A DNA stretch of 64,000 bases from Clostridiales bacterium (GCA_024695545.1 JAILHZ010000159.1:3051-67050), one strand, 5' to 3'; positions 53,795 to 62,684 are shown, counted from the first letter of the stretch. The notes: generated by a model from the sequence alone, not told the origin. Numbers and translations are program-made.

Positions 53795-54140
53795 CGTCGA
53801 GCTCAGCCTCCGCGCACAGACGGTCATACTCTTCGTAGATCTCATCTGCTTCATCTTCGTCCAGACTCATGAGTCCCTCTTCACCGTCGTCTGTCTTGAC
53901 GACCTTAGTGATGACCATCTCCGGTTCTTCCTCGTCCGTAGTCACCAGGACACAGTAGGACTGATCCTTATATTCAAAATCATCTACCAGCGCAAACTGG
54001 TACTCTTCGCCACTCTCTGCATCGACCATCGTAATGATCGCTTCATCATCATAAATCTCTTCGATTCCCTCGAAGCCTTCATTCTCTTCACAGCTATCAC
54101 AATCGCGGTTTTCACAACTGCGTCCACAATCAAACATCAT
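53763..54140 (-). CDS. DUF1292-family protein (first copy)
   Basis: GGAGG eight bases before ATGATG at 54140 gives 125 residues; an open frame to 54173 lacks a ribosome site. GEEYQFALVDDFEYKDQSYCVLVTTD is the DUF1292 core. It is strongly acidic, with CENRDCDSCEENEG near the start. The family typically follows ireB and ruvX as here, with unknown role. Confidence 0.88.
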   Translation of the reverse strand: MMFDCGRSCENRDCDSCEENEGFEGIEEIYDDEAIITMVDAESGEEYQFALVDDFEYKDQSYCVLVTTDEEEPEMVITKVVKTDDGEEGLMSLDEDEADEIYEEYDRLCAEAELDDEEDFSDEEE

Positions 54141-54221
54141 AATCTCATCCTCCGAATCTACTGTCTTAACCATATGCCGGCCAAAAAGAGGCCTTTAAAA
54201 CATTATATCATGAATAATCTT

Positions 54222-54644
54222 CTATTTACGGGAAATATCCAGATATTCCTGCAAAATGATTTCCGCCGCCACCTGATCGACGACCTTTTTCTTGTTTTTC
54301 CCGGAAACCCCGGTCTGTCTGAGGAACTGGGACGCTATAACGGTCGTATATCTCTCATCCCTGAAAACCGGTGTGATCCCGACCTTTTCTTCCAAAAGCT
54401 TCCCGAAAAGCACTGCCTTTTCTTCCGATTCGCTGACCGAACCATCTGTACGGCTCGGCTTACCGAGAACGATCTCCGTAACTTCCTGCTGTTTCACCAG
54501 TTCCGCGATACGGTCGATCGCGTAGTCACTGTCCACTCCGTTCCAGTTCACCGTCTCCAGTCCATGGGCCGTAATACGAAGAGGGTCGGATACGGCCACA
54601 CCTATTCTTCGCATACCGAAATCGATGGCCATTACCCGACTCAT
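54222..54644 (-). CDS. ruvX: Holliday junction resolvase-like RuvX/YqgF
   Basis: A 140-residue RNase-H-fold protein. MAIDFGMRRIGVAVSD carries the first Asp; IVLGKPSRTDGS and DERYTTVIA follow. YqgF proteins act in 16S rRNA maturation and anti-termination. It starts 18 bases after ireB, and AGGAG precedes the ATG. Confidence 0.94.
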   Translation of the reverse strand: MSRVMAIDFGMRRIGVAVSDPLRITAHGLETVNWNGVDSDYAIDRIAELVKQQEVTEIVLGKPSRTDGSVSESEEKAVLFGKLLEEKVGITPVFRDERYTTVIASQFLRQTGVSGKNKKKVVDQVAAEIILQEYLDISRK

Positions 54645-54662
54645 ATAAAAACTCCTGATTTA

Positions 54663-54923
54663 TTACTCGTCTGCCAGACGCTCGCAGTAATCACGCACGA
54701 TGACCTCGAGAAGCTCATCGCGTTCCATACGGCGGATGATGCCGCGCGCACCCTTATAGTTCGTAATGTACGTCGGGTCGCCGGACATAAAATAGCCTAC
54801 CAGCTGGTTGATCGGGTTATAACCCTTTTCCTGCAATGCATCCAAGACTTGCATCATCAAAACTTTCGCATCTTCGGATCTCTCCATGTTAAAGGAGAAT
54901 CTGGCGGTTCCTGAATCCTGCAT
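54663..54923 (-). CDS. ireB: IreB-family regulatory phosphoprotein (UPF0297)
   Basis: An 86-residue protein. [31 protein letters not shown] and [23 protein letters not shown] are near-invariant in this family. In enterococci IreB is phosphorylated by kinase IreK and affects cephalosporin tolerance. It is first gene of the ireB-ruvX-DUF1292 operon, with AAGGAGG before the ATG. Confidence 0.95.
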   Translation of the reverse strand: MQDSGTARFSFNMERSEDAKVLMMQVLDALQEKGYNPINQLVGYFMSGDPTYITNYKGARGIIRRMERDELLEVIVRDYCERLADE

Positions 54924-55036
54924 AGTTGACGCACCTCCTTATACTTTCAAGCGTATCATGCACCTATTGTATCACATGAGAAATCAACTTTTCATTAGAA
55001 ATATGTCACGGATATCAAAAAAATGTGCTTGATTTG

Positions 55037-56350
55037 TTAATTTGAGCCCGCTTGTTTCGTAAAAGCACTGCCGCTGACATCAAATCCGGAGGAAGAATCG
55101 ACCGTTCCCGTGAGGATATCACCCGGTTCTACCTGTTCATCGGAAGTTGCCGTTACACGGATGTATTCCCGGCAATACCCTTCAAAAGAGCCGTCCTCCA
55201 GGACACGCTCGGCCAGGACTTCTACGGTTTTTCCGACAAAAGACTTCGCGCGTGCTTCTTCCATCCGGTCAGAGATCTCACGGAGTTCCGCCGTACGCCT
55301 TGACTTCACGGAGCCGTCGACCTGTCCTTCCATATCCCATGCCTTCGTTCCTTCTCTTGGCGAGAACGGGAAAACATGAATGTGCGTAAAGCCGATCTCT
55401 TCGGCGAATGCACACGACTCCCTGTGTTCTTCTTCTGTCTCACCGGGAAATCCGCAGATCATATCCGTAGTAAAACTTGCATCGGGAAAAGCACTTCTTA
55501 AGTCAGATACGACTCTCCGGAAAAGATCCGTATCGTACTTTCGGTTCATTCTTTTCAGGACACTGTCCGATCCGCTCTGAAGCGACAGATGAAAATGCGG
55601 ACAGATCGCAGGATTATTCTTCAGCATGGAGATCAGTTCCGGTGTCATACAGGAGGGTTCCAGCGAACCGAGACGGATACGCTCCACACCATCGATCAAT
55701 GCGATCTGGTCGAGCAGTTCACCCAGCGCCGTACTGTCGCGCCCGAGTTCTTTTTCAAAAGAACAAAGATGAATGCCTGTCACTACGAATTCACGATATC
55801 CCTTCCGCGCCATATCGGAGATCTCCGCAAGCACAGCCTCCCTGGATCTCGAGCGGACACGTCCTCTGGCGTATGGAATAATGCAGTACGTGCAGAAATT
55901 ATTACAGCCGTCTTCGATCTTGACGACCGCGCGGGTATTCTCCTGATACGGAACGGCACCGTACTCGAAGAAACGCGTTCCGGCATCAAGATCCCCGGCA
56001 GAACCTTCTTTACTGATATTGAGTTTCTGAAGAAGTAGCGGGATCAGCGAAGGACGGTCGTCCGTTCCGACGATAATATCTGCGCCCTCTTCATCTTTAC
56101 ACATCTGCGTATGGCAACCCATGGCAACAACGACTGCTTGTGGAGCAATACGCTTCGCTCGGCGGATCATCTGACGGGATTTTCTGTCTGCTTCCGAGGT
56201 AACCGCGCAGGTGTTGATCACATAGACATCACAGGATCCCGCATCGGTCGTCTCCTCAAACCCTTCTTCGGAAAGAAGTTTGGCGATCGCAGCGGTCTCA
56301 TAAGAATTCACTTTGCACCCCAGTGTCTGGAAGTAAACTTGGTAAGCCAT
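55037..56350 (-). CDS. mtaB: tRNA t6A37 methylthiotransferase
   Basis: A 437-residue radical-SAM enzyme forming ms2t6A37 in tRNAs. An N-terminal UPF0004 domain (TLGCKVNSYE, NTCAVT, GCHTQM) holds one cluster's cysteines, CTYCIIPYARG the radical-SAM CxxxCxxC, and a TRAM domain sits near the C-terminus (about 370-435). The Cys pattern and length fit MtaB rather than MiaB. It is a single gene ending near a copy of AAAAGCACTG (55061). Confidence 0.94.
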   Translation of the reverse strand: MAYQVYFQTLGCKVNSYETAAIAKLLSEEGFEETTDAGSCDVYVINTCAVTSEADRKSRQMIRRAKRIAPQAVVVAMGCHTQMCKDEEGADIIVGTDDRPSLIPLLLQKLNISKEGSAGDLDAGTRFFEYGAVPYQENTRAVVKIEDGCNNFCTYCIIPYARGRVRSRSREAVLAEISDMARKGYREFVVTGIHLCSFEKELGRDSTALGELLDQIALIDGVERIRLGSLEPSCMTPELISMLKNNPAICPHFHLSLQSGSDSVLKRMNRKYDTDLFRRVVSDLRSAFPDASFTTDMICGFPGETEEEHRESCAFAEEIGFTHIHVFPFSPREGTKAWDMEGQVDGSVKSRRTAELREISDRMEEARAKSFVGKTVEVLAERVLEDGSFEGYCREYIRVTATSDEQVEPGDILTGTVDSSSGFDVSGSAFTKQAGSN

Positions 56351-56431
56351 ACGTATCCTTTCGTCAGATTGATGAACATATTATACCTTTAATCTCTCTA
56401 CTTTCAATGTTTTCCACATTTACTTACGTGA

Positions 56432-56459
56432 TTGACATACTTGTCGCCTGTGATAAACT
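56432..56459 (+). promoter_or_regulatory. Promoter of the HPr-like gene
   Basis: TTGACA (56432-56437), 16-base spacer, TAAACT (56454-56459), 38 bases before the start. AGGAGG lies at 56485-56490. Confidence 0.65.
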
Positions 56460-56497
56460 AATTCCATAGTTATTTAGCACTCACAGGAGGAAGCATC

Positions 56498-56731
56498 ATG
56501 GTTCGTTTTCCGATTCGCTTTAAATCCATTTCAGACGTCAAGGAATTTGTTCAGATCGTGAATTCTTATCCTTACGATGTTGATCTTTCCTCCGGCCGTT
56601 ATGTAGTAGACGCGAAGTCCATCATGGGCATATTCAGTCTGGAGCTTCAGAGTGCGATCAACCTCGAGATCCACAGCAATTCCTGCGACGATCTCGTCGA
56701 GGCATTATCTCCTTTCCGCGTAGAGGATTGA
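56498..56731 (+). CDS. HPr-like protein lacking the active-site histidine
   Basis: A 77-residue protein with the HPr fold pattern. DAKSIMGIFSLELQSAINLEI matches the Ser46 region of HPr (KSIMG), so the regulatory serine (Ser41 here) is present. The N-terminal GIHARPA motif with His15 is absent; the region reads FKSISDVKEFVQ. It therefore cannot take part in PTS phosphate transfer, and resembles Crh in having only the regulatory site. Partner unknown. Confidence 0.8.
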   Translation: MVRFPIRFKSISDVKEFVQIVNSYPYDVDLSSGRYVVDAKSIMGIFSLELQSAINLEIHSNSCDDLVEALSPFRVED

Positions 56732-56755
56732 TTACTGCTTTAATTTCAGATACCA

Positions 56756-56793
56756 AAACTGCCTCTTTTGCATTCCGTCAAAAGAGGCAGTTT
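56756..56793. terminator. Terminator of the HPr-like gene
   Basis: 15-bp stem AAACTGCCTCTTTTG with its complement, 8-base loop, ending in TTT. It also faces the small peptide gene on the minus strand. Confidence 0.88.
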
Positions 56794-56839
56794 ATTATTG
56801 CAATTATTTCGAAAACCTGTGTCAAAGTCACAGACTAAC

Positions 56840-56950
56840 TTAATTACCTTTGTTTCCTGAGAACGGGCCTTCGTCACTTTCCGTGATCACATCAGAATTC
56901 TCAAACCCGATCACTTCAATATCCAAAAGTTCATAATCCTTAACGTTCAT
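56840..56950 (-). CDS. 36-residue peptide gene, EVI-FE-DVITxS type
   Basis: A 36-codon frame with GGAGGG seven bases before ATG at 56950. The peptide begins MNVKDYELLDIEVIGFEN and continues SDVITESDEGPFSGNKGN. It is acidic, with no signal peptide or Cys. The pattern YE-(L/P)-x-(I/L)EVI-x-FE-x-x-DVIT-x-S occurs in many short clostridial peptides of unknown function, as I recall them. It has a plausible promoter upstream and lies in an otherwise gene-free 370-base gap between the HPr-like gene and rnr. Confidence 0.65.
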   Translation of the reverse strand: MNVKDYELLDIEVIGFENSDVITESDEGPFSGNKGN

Positions 56951-57039
56951 ATCTTTCCCTCCGGCGAGCCTCTGCCCGTATTCCCTGTTTCCATAATGGC
57001 ATTTAGCCACATAAATCGCAATATCCTTTTACATTCACC

Positions 57040-57068
57040 AAATTAACATTAGTTAGCAGATTAGTCAA
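57040..57068 (-). promoter_or_regulatory. Predicted promoter of the small peptide gene
   Basis: TTGACT (57063-57068), 17-base spacer, TAATTT (57040-57045) on the minus strand, about 90 bases before the peptide start. The -10 is weak. Confidence 0.42.
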
Positions 57069-57101
57069 TATTAATGCGTCTGCTGAATCCTTATCTGTGC
57101 C

Positions 57102-58952
57102 TCATCCTTCAACGATCGCAAAATCGATGTGATGGGTCAGAGGATCCGCCGAAGCGACCTTAACCCGGACCTTCTTCCCGATCCGGTAGACCGTACCATG
57201 CGAACCCTTCGCCTCGAGTTTTCTCTCATCAAATTCGAAGTACTCATTTAAGGACGAGAAAGGCACCATTCCCTCGACCGTGTTCTCAAGCTTGACAAAG
57301 ATTCCTGCCGGGCACGCTCCGGAAACTGTTCCCGGAAACTCCTCGTCCACGTGCTTGAGCATATACTCGGCACACTTTAAGTCCACAGAAGCCCTCTCCG
57401 CATCGACGCTGTTCTTCTCCATCTCGGAACTGTGGTACGCAACATCTGCCACCTTATTCTGGAAATACTGCTTCTGATGCTTCTGATGCAGCCAGCTCTT
57501 AATAATTCGGTGAATATATAGATCCGGATAGCGTCGGATCGGAGATGTAAAATGGCAGTAGTACTCCGATGCCAGACCGAAGTGTCCTACATTCTTCTCC
57601 GAATACTTCGCCTTCGCCATACTTCTCAGCAGAAGCTGGTTCAGCGCCGGAGCATATTCTTTATCCTTAAAGTCCTCGAGCATTTCGCTGAAGAACAGCG
57701 GCGTCGGCTTGCCGTTCAGGCGCTTATTCTCGCCGAAAAGTCTGGCTACGTGCATGAATTCGTTGATCTTCAGCTCATCCGGTTCCTCATGGATACGATA
57801 CACGAAGGGACTCTCCATCTTATTGAACCGCTCGGCAACAGCCTCATTGGCAGCGATCATGAACTCCTCAATAACACTGTGGATCGTATTGATCGGATAT
57901 GCATAAATATCAACGGGATTTCCTTCCTCATCGAGTTCCACATGGGTCTCCGGGAAAACAAAATCGATGGTTCCGCGGATCTTTCTCTTCTCCTTAAGGA
58001 TATTCCGGAGTTCCAGCATCTGACGGAACATCGGAACGAGCGGCGTATAGTCCTCGATCACCTTATCCTCGAACAGGATCCCGTTGATCTCGTTATAGGA
58101 AGTCCTCGCGTTACTCTCAATGATACTTTCATATATCTCGCTGTCGAGGATCTTTCCGTCCGGTCCGATCTTCATCTCGCAGGTCATCGTAAATCTCGGC
58201 ACATGCGGATTCAGACTGCAAAGCCCATTCGAAAGCCTCGGAGGCAGCATCGGGATCACTCGGTCTACAAGATAGACCGAAGTTCCACGGGTCGATGCTT
58301 CAATATCAAGTGCCGAACCGTCAGTCACATACTCGGAAACGTCCGCAATATGTACCCACAGACGGTAGCACCCCTTATCCAGTTTGGAAATAGAGATCGC
58401 ATCATCAAGGTCCTTAGCCTCTTCTCCGTCGATCGTGATCGTCGGCAGATTGCGAAGGTCTTTTCTTCCGTGAAGCAGAGCCTCCTCGATCTGCTCTTCC
58501 GTCGGAGAAAGCGGGAGGCGTGAAGCCTCATCCATTACCGCCGCCGGGAAGAACGAAGAAAGTCCGAACTGGCGCATGATCGAGAGCATCGCCACATCGT
58601 TATTGCCCGGATCTCCCAGAACCTCAACGATCCTGCCCTCATATTCCGCACGCTTGGCCGAAGGATTCAGTATCTCACAGACGACCTTCATGCCGAAAGG
58701 CGCGCCATTCAGCTGATTCTTCCGGATAATGATCTGTCCGTAGGCTGTCGTGGGATAGCCCGGATCCGGAATAACGATCCCGCCTTCTCTTCCCTCCTTC
58801 AGAAGTCCCACACACTGATTCTCCAGCGCCAGCGGGCCCTTCGGCGGAAGCTCGGCAACGGTAATATCGCGCGATGCCGGAATAGAGGCCTTTGATCTTG
58901 CTGTCTTTCCGCTCGGGCGGATCTTAATATGTCTACGATTACGTCTTCCCAT
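57102..58952 (-). CDS. rnr: Ribonuclease R, short form
   Basis: A 616-residue RNase II-family exoribonuclease. LPTITIDGEEAKDLDDAISI is the catalytic Asp motif (DxxDLDD); HFTSPIRRYPDL and SGACPAGIFVKLEN (S1 domain near the C-terminus) are further hallmarks. A full RNase R has a longer N-terminal winged-helix/cold-shock part; here one cold-shock-like region follows a basic N-terminus. The start lies 93 bases after the secG stop, the usual secG-rnr order. No smpB follows. Confidence 0.92.
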   Translation of the reverse strand: MGRRNRRHIKIRPSGKTARSKASIPASRDITVAELPPKGPLALENQCVGLLKEGREGGIVIPDPGYPTTAYGQIIIRKNQLNGAPFGMKVVCEILNPSAKRAEYEGRIVEVLGDPGNNDVAMLSIMRQFGLSSFFPAAVMDEASRLPLSPTEEQIEEALLHGRKDLRNLPTITIDGEEAKDLDDAISISKLDKGCYRLWVHIADVSEYVTDGSALDIEASTRGTSVYLVDRVIPMLPPRLSNGLCSLNPHVPRFTMTCEMKIGPDGKILDSEIYESIIESNARTSYNEINGILFEDKVIEDYTPLVPMFRQMLELRNILKEKRKIRGTIDFVFPETHVELDEEGNPVDIYAYPINTIHSVIEEFMIAANEAVAERFNKMESPFVYRIHEEPDELKINEFMHVARLFGENKRLNGKPTPLFFSEMLEDFKDKEYAPALNQLLLRSMAKAKYSEKNVGHFGLASEYYCHFTSPIRRYPDLYIHRIIKSWLHQKHQKQYFQNKVADVAYHSSEMEKNSVDAERASVDLKCAEYMLKHVDEEFPGTVSGACPAGIFVKLENTVEGMVPFSSLNEYFEFDERKLEAKGSHGTVYRIGKKVRVKVASADPLTHHIDFAIVEG

Positions 58953-59045
58953 TTACTTGTCCCCAATCTTATAATTCGCAATAAAAAGAGCTGCTTCCCG
59001 TATCCGGTCAGCAGCTCTACTGTTTTCTTACTTATTCGGTGTGTC

Positions 59046-59297
59046 TCAAATGCCTCTTGCGAGTACCAGGAAAAGGACAATGGTGAGAATTGCGAAAAGC
59101 ACTGCTGTAAACAGCGTGATCTTCTTAAGCTTCTCATCCAGCGTTCTGCCCTTCGACTTCTCGTAGAAGGAGTTAGTTCCACTTCCGCCGACGATACCCA
59201 TACCCTGATCGTTGCCCTCCTGGGACATAACCAGAATGATCAGTGCGACGCAGACCACAATATCAACACATGTAAGTACAACTGCTAATGTATTCAT
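59046..59297 (-). CDS. secG: Preprotein translocase subunit SecG
   Basis: GGAGG before ATG at 59297 gives 83 residues. Two membrane helices (about 5-22, 58-78) flank a loop with GMGIVGGSGTNSFYEKSKGRTLDEKL. It stabilises the SecYE channel during protein export. It is first of secG-rnr, and a copy of AAAAGCACTG lies near its 3' end (59095). Confidence 0.95.
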   Translation of the reverse strand: MNTLAVVLTCVDIVVCVALIILVMSQEGNDQGMGIVGGSGTNSFYEKSKGRTLDEKLKKITLFTAVLFAILTIVLFLVLARGI

Positions 59298-59372
59298 TAT
59301 ATCAGCCTCCAAGACTGTTCTCAATTCTAATAACCGTTAAATATTAACACAAGAATTTCATGCGTGCAACAG

Positions 59373-62114
59373 TTATTTTCTATTCTTGATCATCTTATAA
59401 ACTTCACTCGCCGTAAACGGAATGAAGGCCAGAAGGACGATCGGGATCCAGAGCTGCGGGGCAAGTGCGATGTTATCAAAGATGCCGTTGACTCCCGGGA
59501 TGTAGATGACTGCCATCAGAAGTGCGATGGAGCCGGCCACGGAAATATTCATAAACTTATTGCTGAAGACACCCAGCTTAAAGACGCTGATTCTCTCGGA
59601 ACGTGCGCCGTATGCACGGAAGAGCTCTGCCAGGATCAATGTGGCAAAGGCCATCGTTCTGGCGCCCTCGATCGGTGCGATCTCATCCTTGAAGAATACG
59701 GTCAGGCCAAGCACGAAGGAAGTAAAGACCGCAATGAAGATCGCGATACTCTGAACAGCGATATTGATCTTCATGGACTTGTTGATGATTGACTCCGACT
59801 TCTTTCTCGGCGGCTGCTTCATGATGTCCGGTTCTCCCTTCTCTCTGCCGAGAGCAAGCGCCGGGAAGCTGTCCGTCACGAGGTTCAGCCACAGGAGCTG
59901 GATCGCGGTAAGAGGTGTCGCGATACCTGTGATCAGGGAAGCCGGGATCAGAGAAATCAGGAAGATAACCAGGATCTCACCGACATTACAGGAAAGCAGG
60001 AATCCGACGAACTTTCTGATGTTACTGTAGATGACACGTCCTTCTTCGACCGCGGATACGATCGTCGCGAAGTTATCATCCGTCAGGATCATGTCAGAAG
60101 AGTTCTTCGCAACATCAGTACCTGTGATACCCATAGCAACACCGATGTCAGCCGACTTCAGCGCCATCGCGTCGTTTACGCCGTCACCGGTCATGGAAGC
60201 GATGTGATCATTTTTCTTAAGCGCAGTGACGATACGTACCTTGTGATCCGGAGATACACGGGCGTATACATTCGTTGTTTCGCAGACCGTCTGGAAGTCT
60301 TCATCGGAGACCTTATCGAGTTCTGCGCCGGAAAGGCTTCCGGATGTCTCATCCATCATACCGAGGTCATTCGCGATTGCCACCGCGGTATCTTTATAGT
60401 CACCGGTGATCATGACCGCACGGATACCCGCCTCACGGCAGATCGCCATAGCGTCCTTGACCTCGGTTCTTGCCGGGTCGATCATGCCGACCAGACCAAT
60501 AAAGCACATATCCTCTTCATGGGCAAAATCTGCTTCGATCTCATTCTTGCCCTCAAACTCACGATAAGCGAAAGCCAGCACACGGAGAGCAGTCGTTGCA
60601 TATCCGTGATTCGTCTCGATAATATGGTTCTTGATCTCCTCTGTCATCGGGACTTTCTTCTGTCCGTCAAAATACTCGACACAGCGGTTCAGAACGATAT
60701 CCGGAGCACCCTTGGTGAACGAGACGATCGCACCCGGAATAATGTTCGGATGATAAGTCGTCATCATCTTACGGTCAGAGTCAAAAGGCAGCTCCGCAAT
60801 ACGCGGGAATACCTTGTTTGTTTCTTCTTTCGGAAGACCGGACTTCGCACCAAGAGCGATAAGAGCCGCCTCTGTCGGGTCACCGATGCAGGAATAACGT
60901 CCATCCTCACCCTTCGGAGTTACCGCATCACTGCAGAGAACGCAGGACTGGAGAAGTCTTAAGAGCTTCGCATCCGGGGTGATCTTCATACCGTTTTCGT
61001 CCTGGATCTGGCCTTCCGGTGCATATCCGATACCGGTAACGTCATAGGACTTCTCACCGTCAAACACTTTTCTGACGGTCATCTCATTCTGTGTGAGAGT
61101 ACCTGTCTTATCCGTGCAGATAACATCTACGCATCCGAGCGTTTCTACCGCGAGAAGACGGCGTACGATCGCGTTCTTGCTTGCCATCTTGGTCATACCA
61201 AGGGCCAGAACGATCGTAACTACAGCAGCAAGTCCTTCCGGGATCGCTGCAACTGCGAGGCTGACCGCCGTCATCAGAGCTTCATCCCAGGGCTCGCCCT
61301 GAACAAATACGTCTACTACGAAAACGATCAGGCAGATCGCCACGCAGACGATACCCAGGATCTTTCCGAGTTTATTGAGGTTCTTCTGGAGAGGTGTCTC
61401 TTCATCATCGATAGAAGAAAGACGGCTTGCGATCTTACCGAGTTCAGTATTCGCGCCTGTCTCAACTACGATACCTCGTCCACGGCCGTAGGTTACCGCT
61501 GTACCCATGTACAGCATATTCTTTCTGTCACCGATGCCGCAGTCTTCTTCAAGAACAACTGCCGCATCTTTATCTACCGGGACAGACTCACCGGTCAGGG
61601 AAGCCTCCTCGACCTTCATGGAGCTTGCTTCCGTCAGACGGATATCTGCGGCTACCAGGTCACCTGCGTCGAGAACAACGACATCACCGGGAACCAGCTT
61701 ATCCGAATCGATCATCTGCTGCATATTGTCACGGACGACCTTCGCCTGAGGAGAGCTCATCTTCTTCAGAGCAGCAATCGCTTCGTCCGCTTTACCTTCC
61801 TGATAAACACCAAGGATCGCGTTGATGATAACTATCGCGAGGATGACGATAACGTCGACCCATCCGGAGAATCCGCCTTCTTTGATCGCCATGATCGCGG
61901 ACAGGACCGCCGCACCGATCAGGATCAGCACCATCGCGTCAGCAAACTGGCCTAAGAAGCGCTTCCACAGCGGGACTCTCTTCTCTTCTCCCAGAGAGTT
62001 CGGACCATACTTGGCAAGACGTTTGTCTGCCTCGGTTTTGGTCAGGCCGGCTTTAATGTCGGTCTGGAGTTCATTGATAACACTTTCGGTTTTCATCGAA
62101 AACGGATGATTCAT
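59373..62114 (-). CDS. Calcium-type cation P-ATPase
   Basis: AGGAGGT seven bases before ATG at 62114 gives 913 residues. An N-terminal cation-ATPase domain is followed by ten membrane helices, TGES (actuator), PEGL in helix 4 (calcium site), DKTGTLTQNE (phosphorylated Asp), KGAPD and TGDGVNDA. NLVTD in helix 6 is also a calcium-pump feature. It exports or sequesters calcium. A single-gene unit with a weak promoter around CTGACT-17-TATGAT. Confidence 0.94.
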   Translation of the reverse strand: MNHPFSMKTESVINELQTDIKAGLTKTEADKRLAKYGPNSLGEEKRVPLWKRFLGQFADAMVLILIGAAVLSAIMAIKEGGFSGWVDVIVILAIVIINAILGVYQEGKADEAIAALKKMSSPQAKVVRDNMQQMIDSDKLVPGDVVVLDAGDLVAADIRLTEASSMKVEEASLTGESVPVDKDAAVVLEEDCGIGDRKNMLYMGTAVTYGRGRGIVVETGANTELGKIASRLSSIDDEETPLQKNLNKLGKILGIVCVAICLIVFVVDVFVQGEPWDEALMTAVSLAVAAIPEGLAAVVTIVLALGMTKMASKNAIVRRLLAVETLGCVDVICTDKTGTLTQNEMTVRKVFDGEKSYDVTGIGYAPEGQIQDENGMKITPDAKLLRLLQSCVLCSDAVTPKGEDGRYSCIGDPTEAALIALGAKSGLPKEETNKVFPRIAELPFDSDRKMMTTYHPNIIPGAIVSFTKGAPDIVLNRCVEYFDGQKKVPMTEEIKNHIIETNHGYATTALRVLAFAYREFEGKNEIEADFAHEEDMCFIGLVGMIDPARTEVKDAMAICREAGIRAVMITGDYKDTAVAIANDLGMMDETSGSLSGAELDKVSDEDFQTVCETTNVYARVSPDHKVRIVTALKKNDHIASMTGDGVNDAMALKSADIGVAMGITGTDVAKNSSDMILTDDNFATIVSAVEEGRVIYSNIRKFVGFLLSCNVGEILVIFLISLIPASLITGIATPLTAIQLLWLNLVTDSFPALALGREKGEPDIMKQPPRKKSESIINKSMKINIAVQSIAIFIAVFTSFVLGLTVFFKDEIAPIEGARTMAFATLILAELFRAYGARSERISVFKLGVFSNKFMNISVAGSIALLMAVIYIPGVNGIFDNIALAPQLWIPIVLLAFIPFTASEVYKMIKNRK

Positions 62115-62241
62115 TTTCATACCTCCTGCACATATATGCGTGCGTATCAAAATATATCATATCGAGTATATATATAAAAGTCAGTTTTCATAAGTATTTT
62201 ACATCTATTGCTTCCAAAAGTGCGGAATAATTCCGGATGAT

Positions 62242-62278
62242 AAAGAAAAGAGACCGTCTCTTTAGAAGACGATCTCTC
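62242..62278 (-). terminator. Terminator of the tRNA cluster
   Basis: Minus-strand stem AGAGATCGTCT / AGACGGTCTCT (one G-T pair) with a 7-base loop, then TTTCTTTA, following tRNA-Phe. Confidence 0.82.
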
Positions 62279-62279
62279 T

Positions 62280-62355
62280 TGGTGCCCAGAGTCGGAATCG
62301 AACCAACGACACGGGGATTTTCAGTCCCCTGCTCTACCGACTGAGCTATCTGGGC
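62280..62355 (-). tRNA. tRNA-Phe (GAA)
   Basis: 76 bases with encoded CCA; acceptor GCCCAGA; anticodon loop CTGAAAA gives GAA. Third of a three-tRNA transcript. Confidence 0.96.
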
Positions 62356-62388
62356 AAATGATAATCGGTCCGATATGGACCGATCATC

Positions 62389-62466
62389 TGGCGACGCAGA
62401 AGGGGCTCGAACCCTCGACCTCCAGCGTGACAGGCTGGCATTCTAACCAAGCTGAACTACTGCGCC
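62389..62466 (-). tRNA. tRNA-Asp (GTC)
   Basis: 78 bases with encoded CCA; acceptor GGCGCAG (one G-T pair); anticodon loop CTGTCAC gives GTC. Confidence 0.96.
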
Positions 62467-62470
62467 ATAT

Positions 62471-62546
62471 TGGTGGAAGATACAGGGCTCGAACCTGTGA
62501 CCCCCTGCTTGTAAGGCAGGTGCTCTCCCAGCTGAGCTAATCTTCC
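62471..62546 (-). tRNA. tRNA-Val (TAC)
   Basis: 76 bases with encoded CCA; acceptor GGAAGAT; anticodon loop CTTACAA gives TAC. First tRNA of the cluster. Confidence 0.96.
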
Positions 62547-62585
62547 ATCTTCATTTGCTGGAGCGCTCTCTCAAGCGCAAGAAGA

Positions 62586-62614
62586 AGTATACCGAAACCG
62601 AGTATAGTTGTCAA
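62586..62614 (-). promoter_or_regulatory. tRNA-Val/Asp/Phe promoter
   Basis: TTGACA (62609-62614), 17-base spacer, TATACT (62586-62591) on the minus strand, 40 bases before tRNA-Val. Near-perfect consensus. Confidence 0.85.
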
Positions 62615-62684
62615 CAACAAATCTCAAAAAAGAGGATGTTTTTTTCAAACTCATGCAAAAGCACTGTTCCCAATACTTTGCACA

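Larger units (their letters stand above)
4087..62664. repeat. Dispersed AAAAGCAC word (about 25 copies)
   Basis: Plus-strand copies start at 4087, 5711, 9378, 12443, 17617, 21812, 33753, 36500, 40650, 41387, 44085, 47408, 49350, 51919, 54406, 55061, 55487, 59095 and 62657. Minus-strand copies cover 10697-10704, 19236-19243, 20622-20629, 36748-36755, 41026-41033 and 44060-44067. Nine of the 25 extend to AAAAGCACTG. Roughly two copies of an 8-mer would be expected by chance on both strands together. At least four are intergenic (5711, 10697, 49350, 62657). Counted by eye. Confidence 0.7.
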
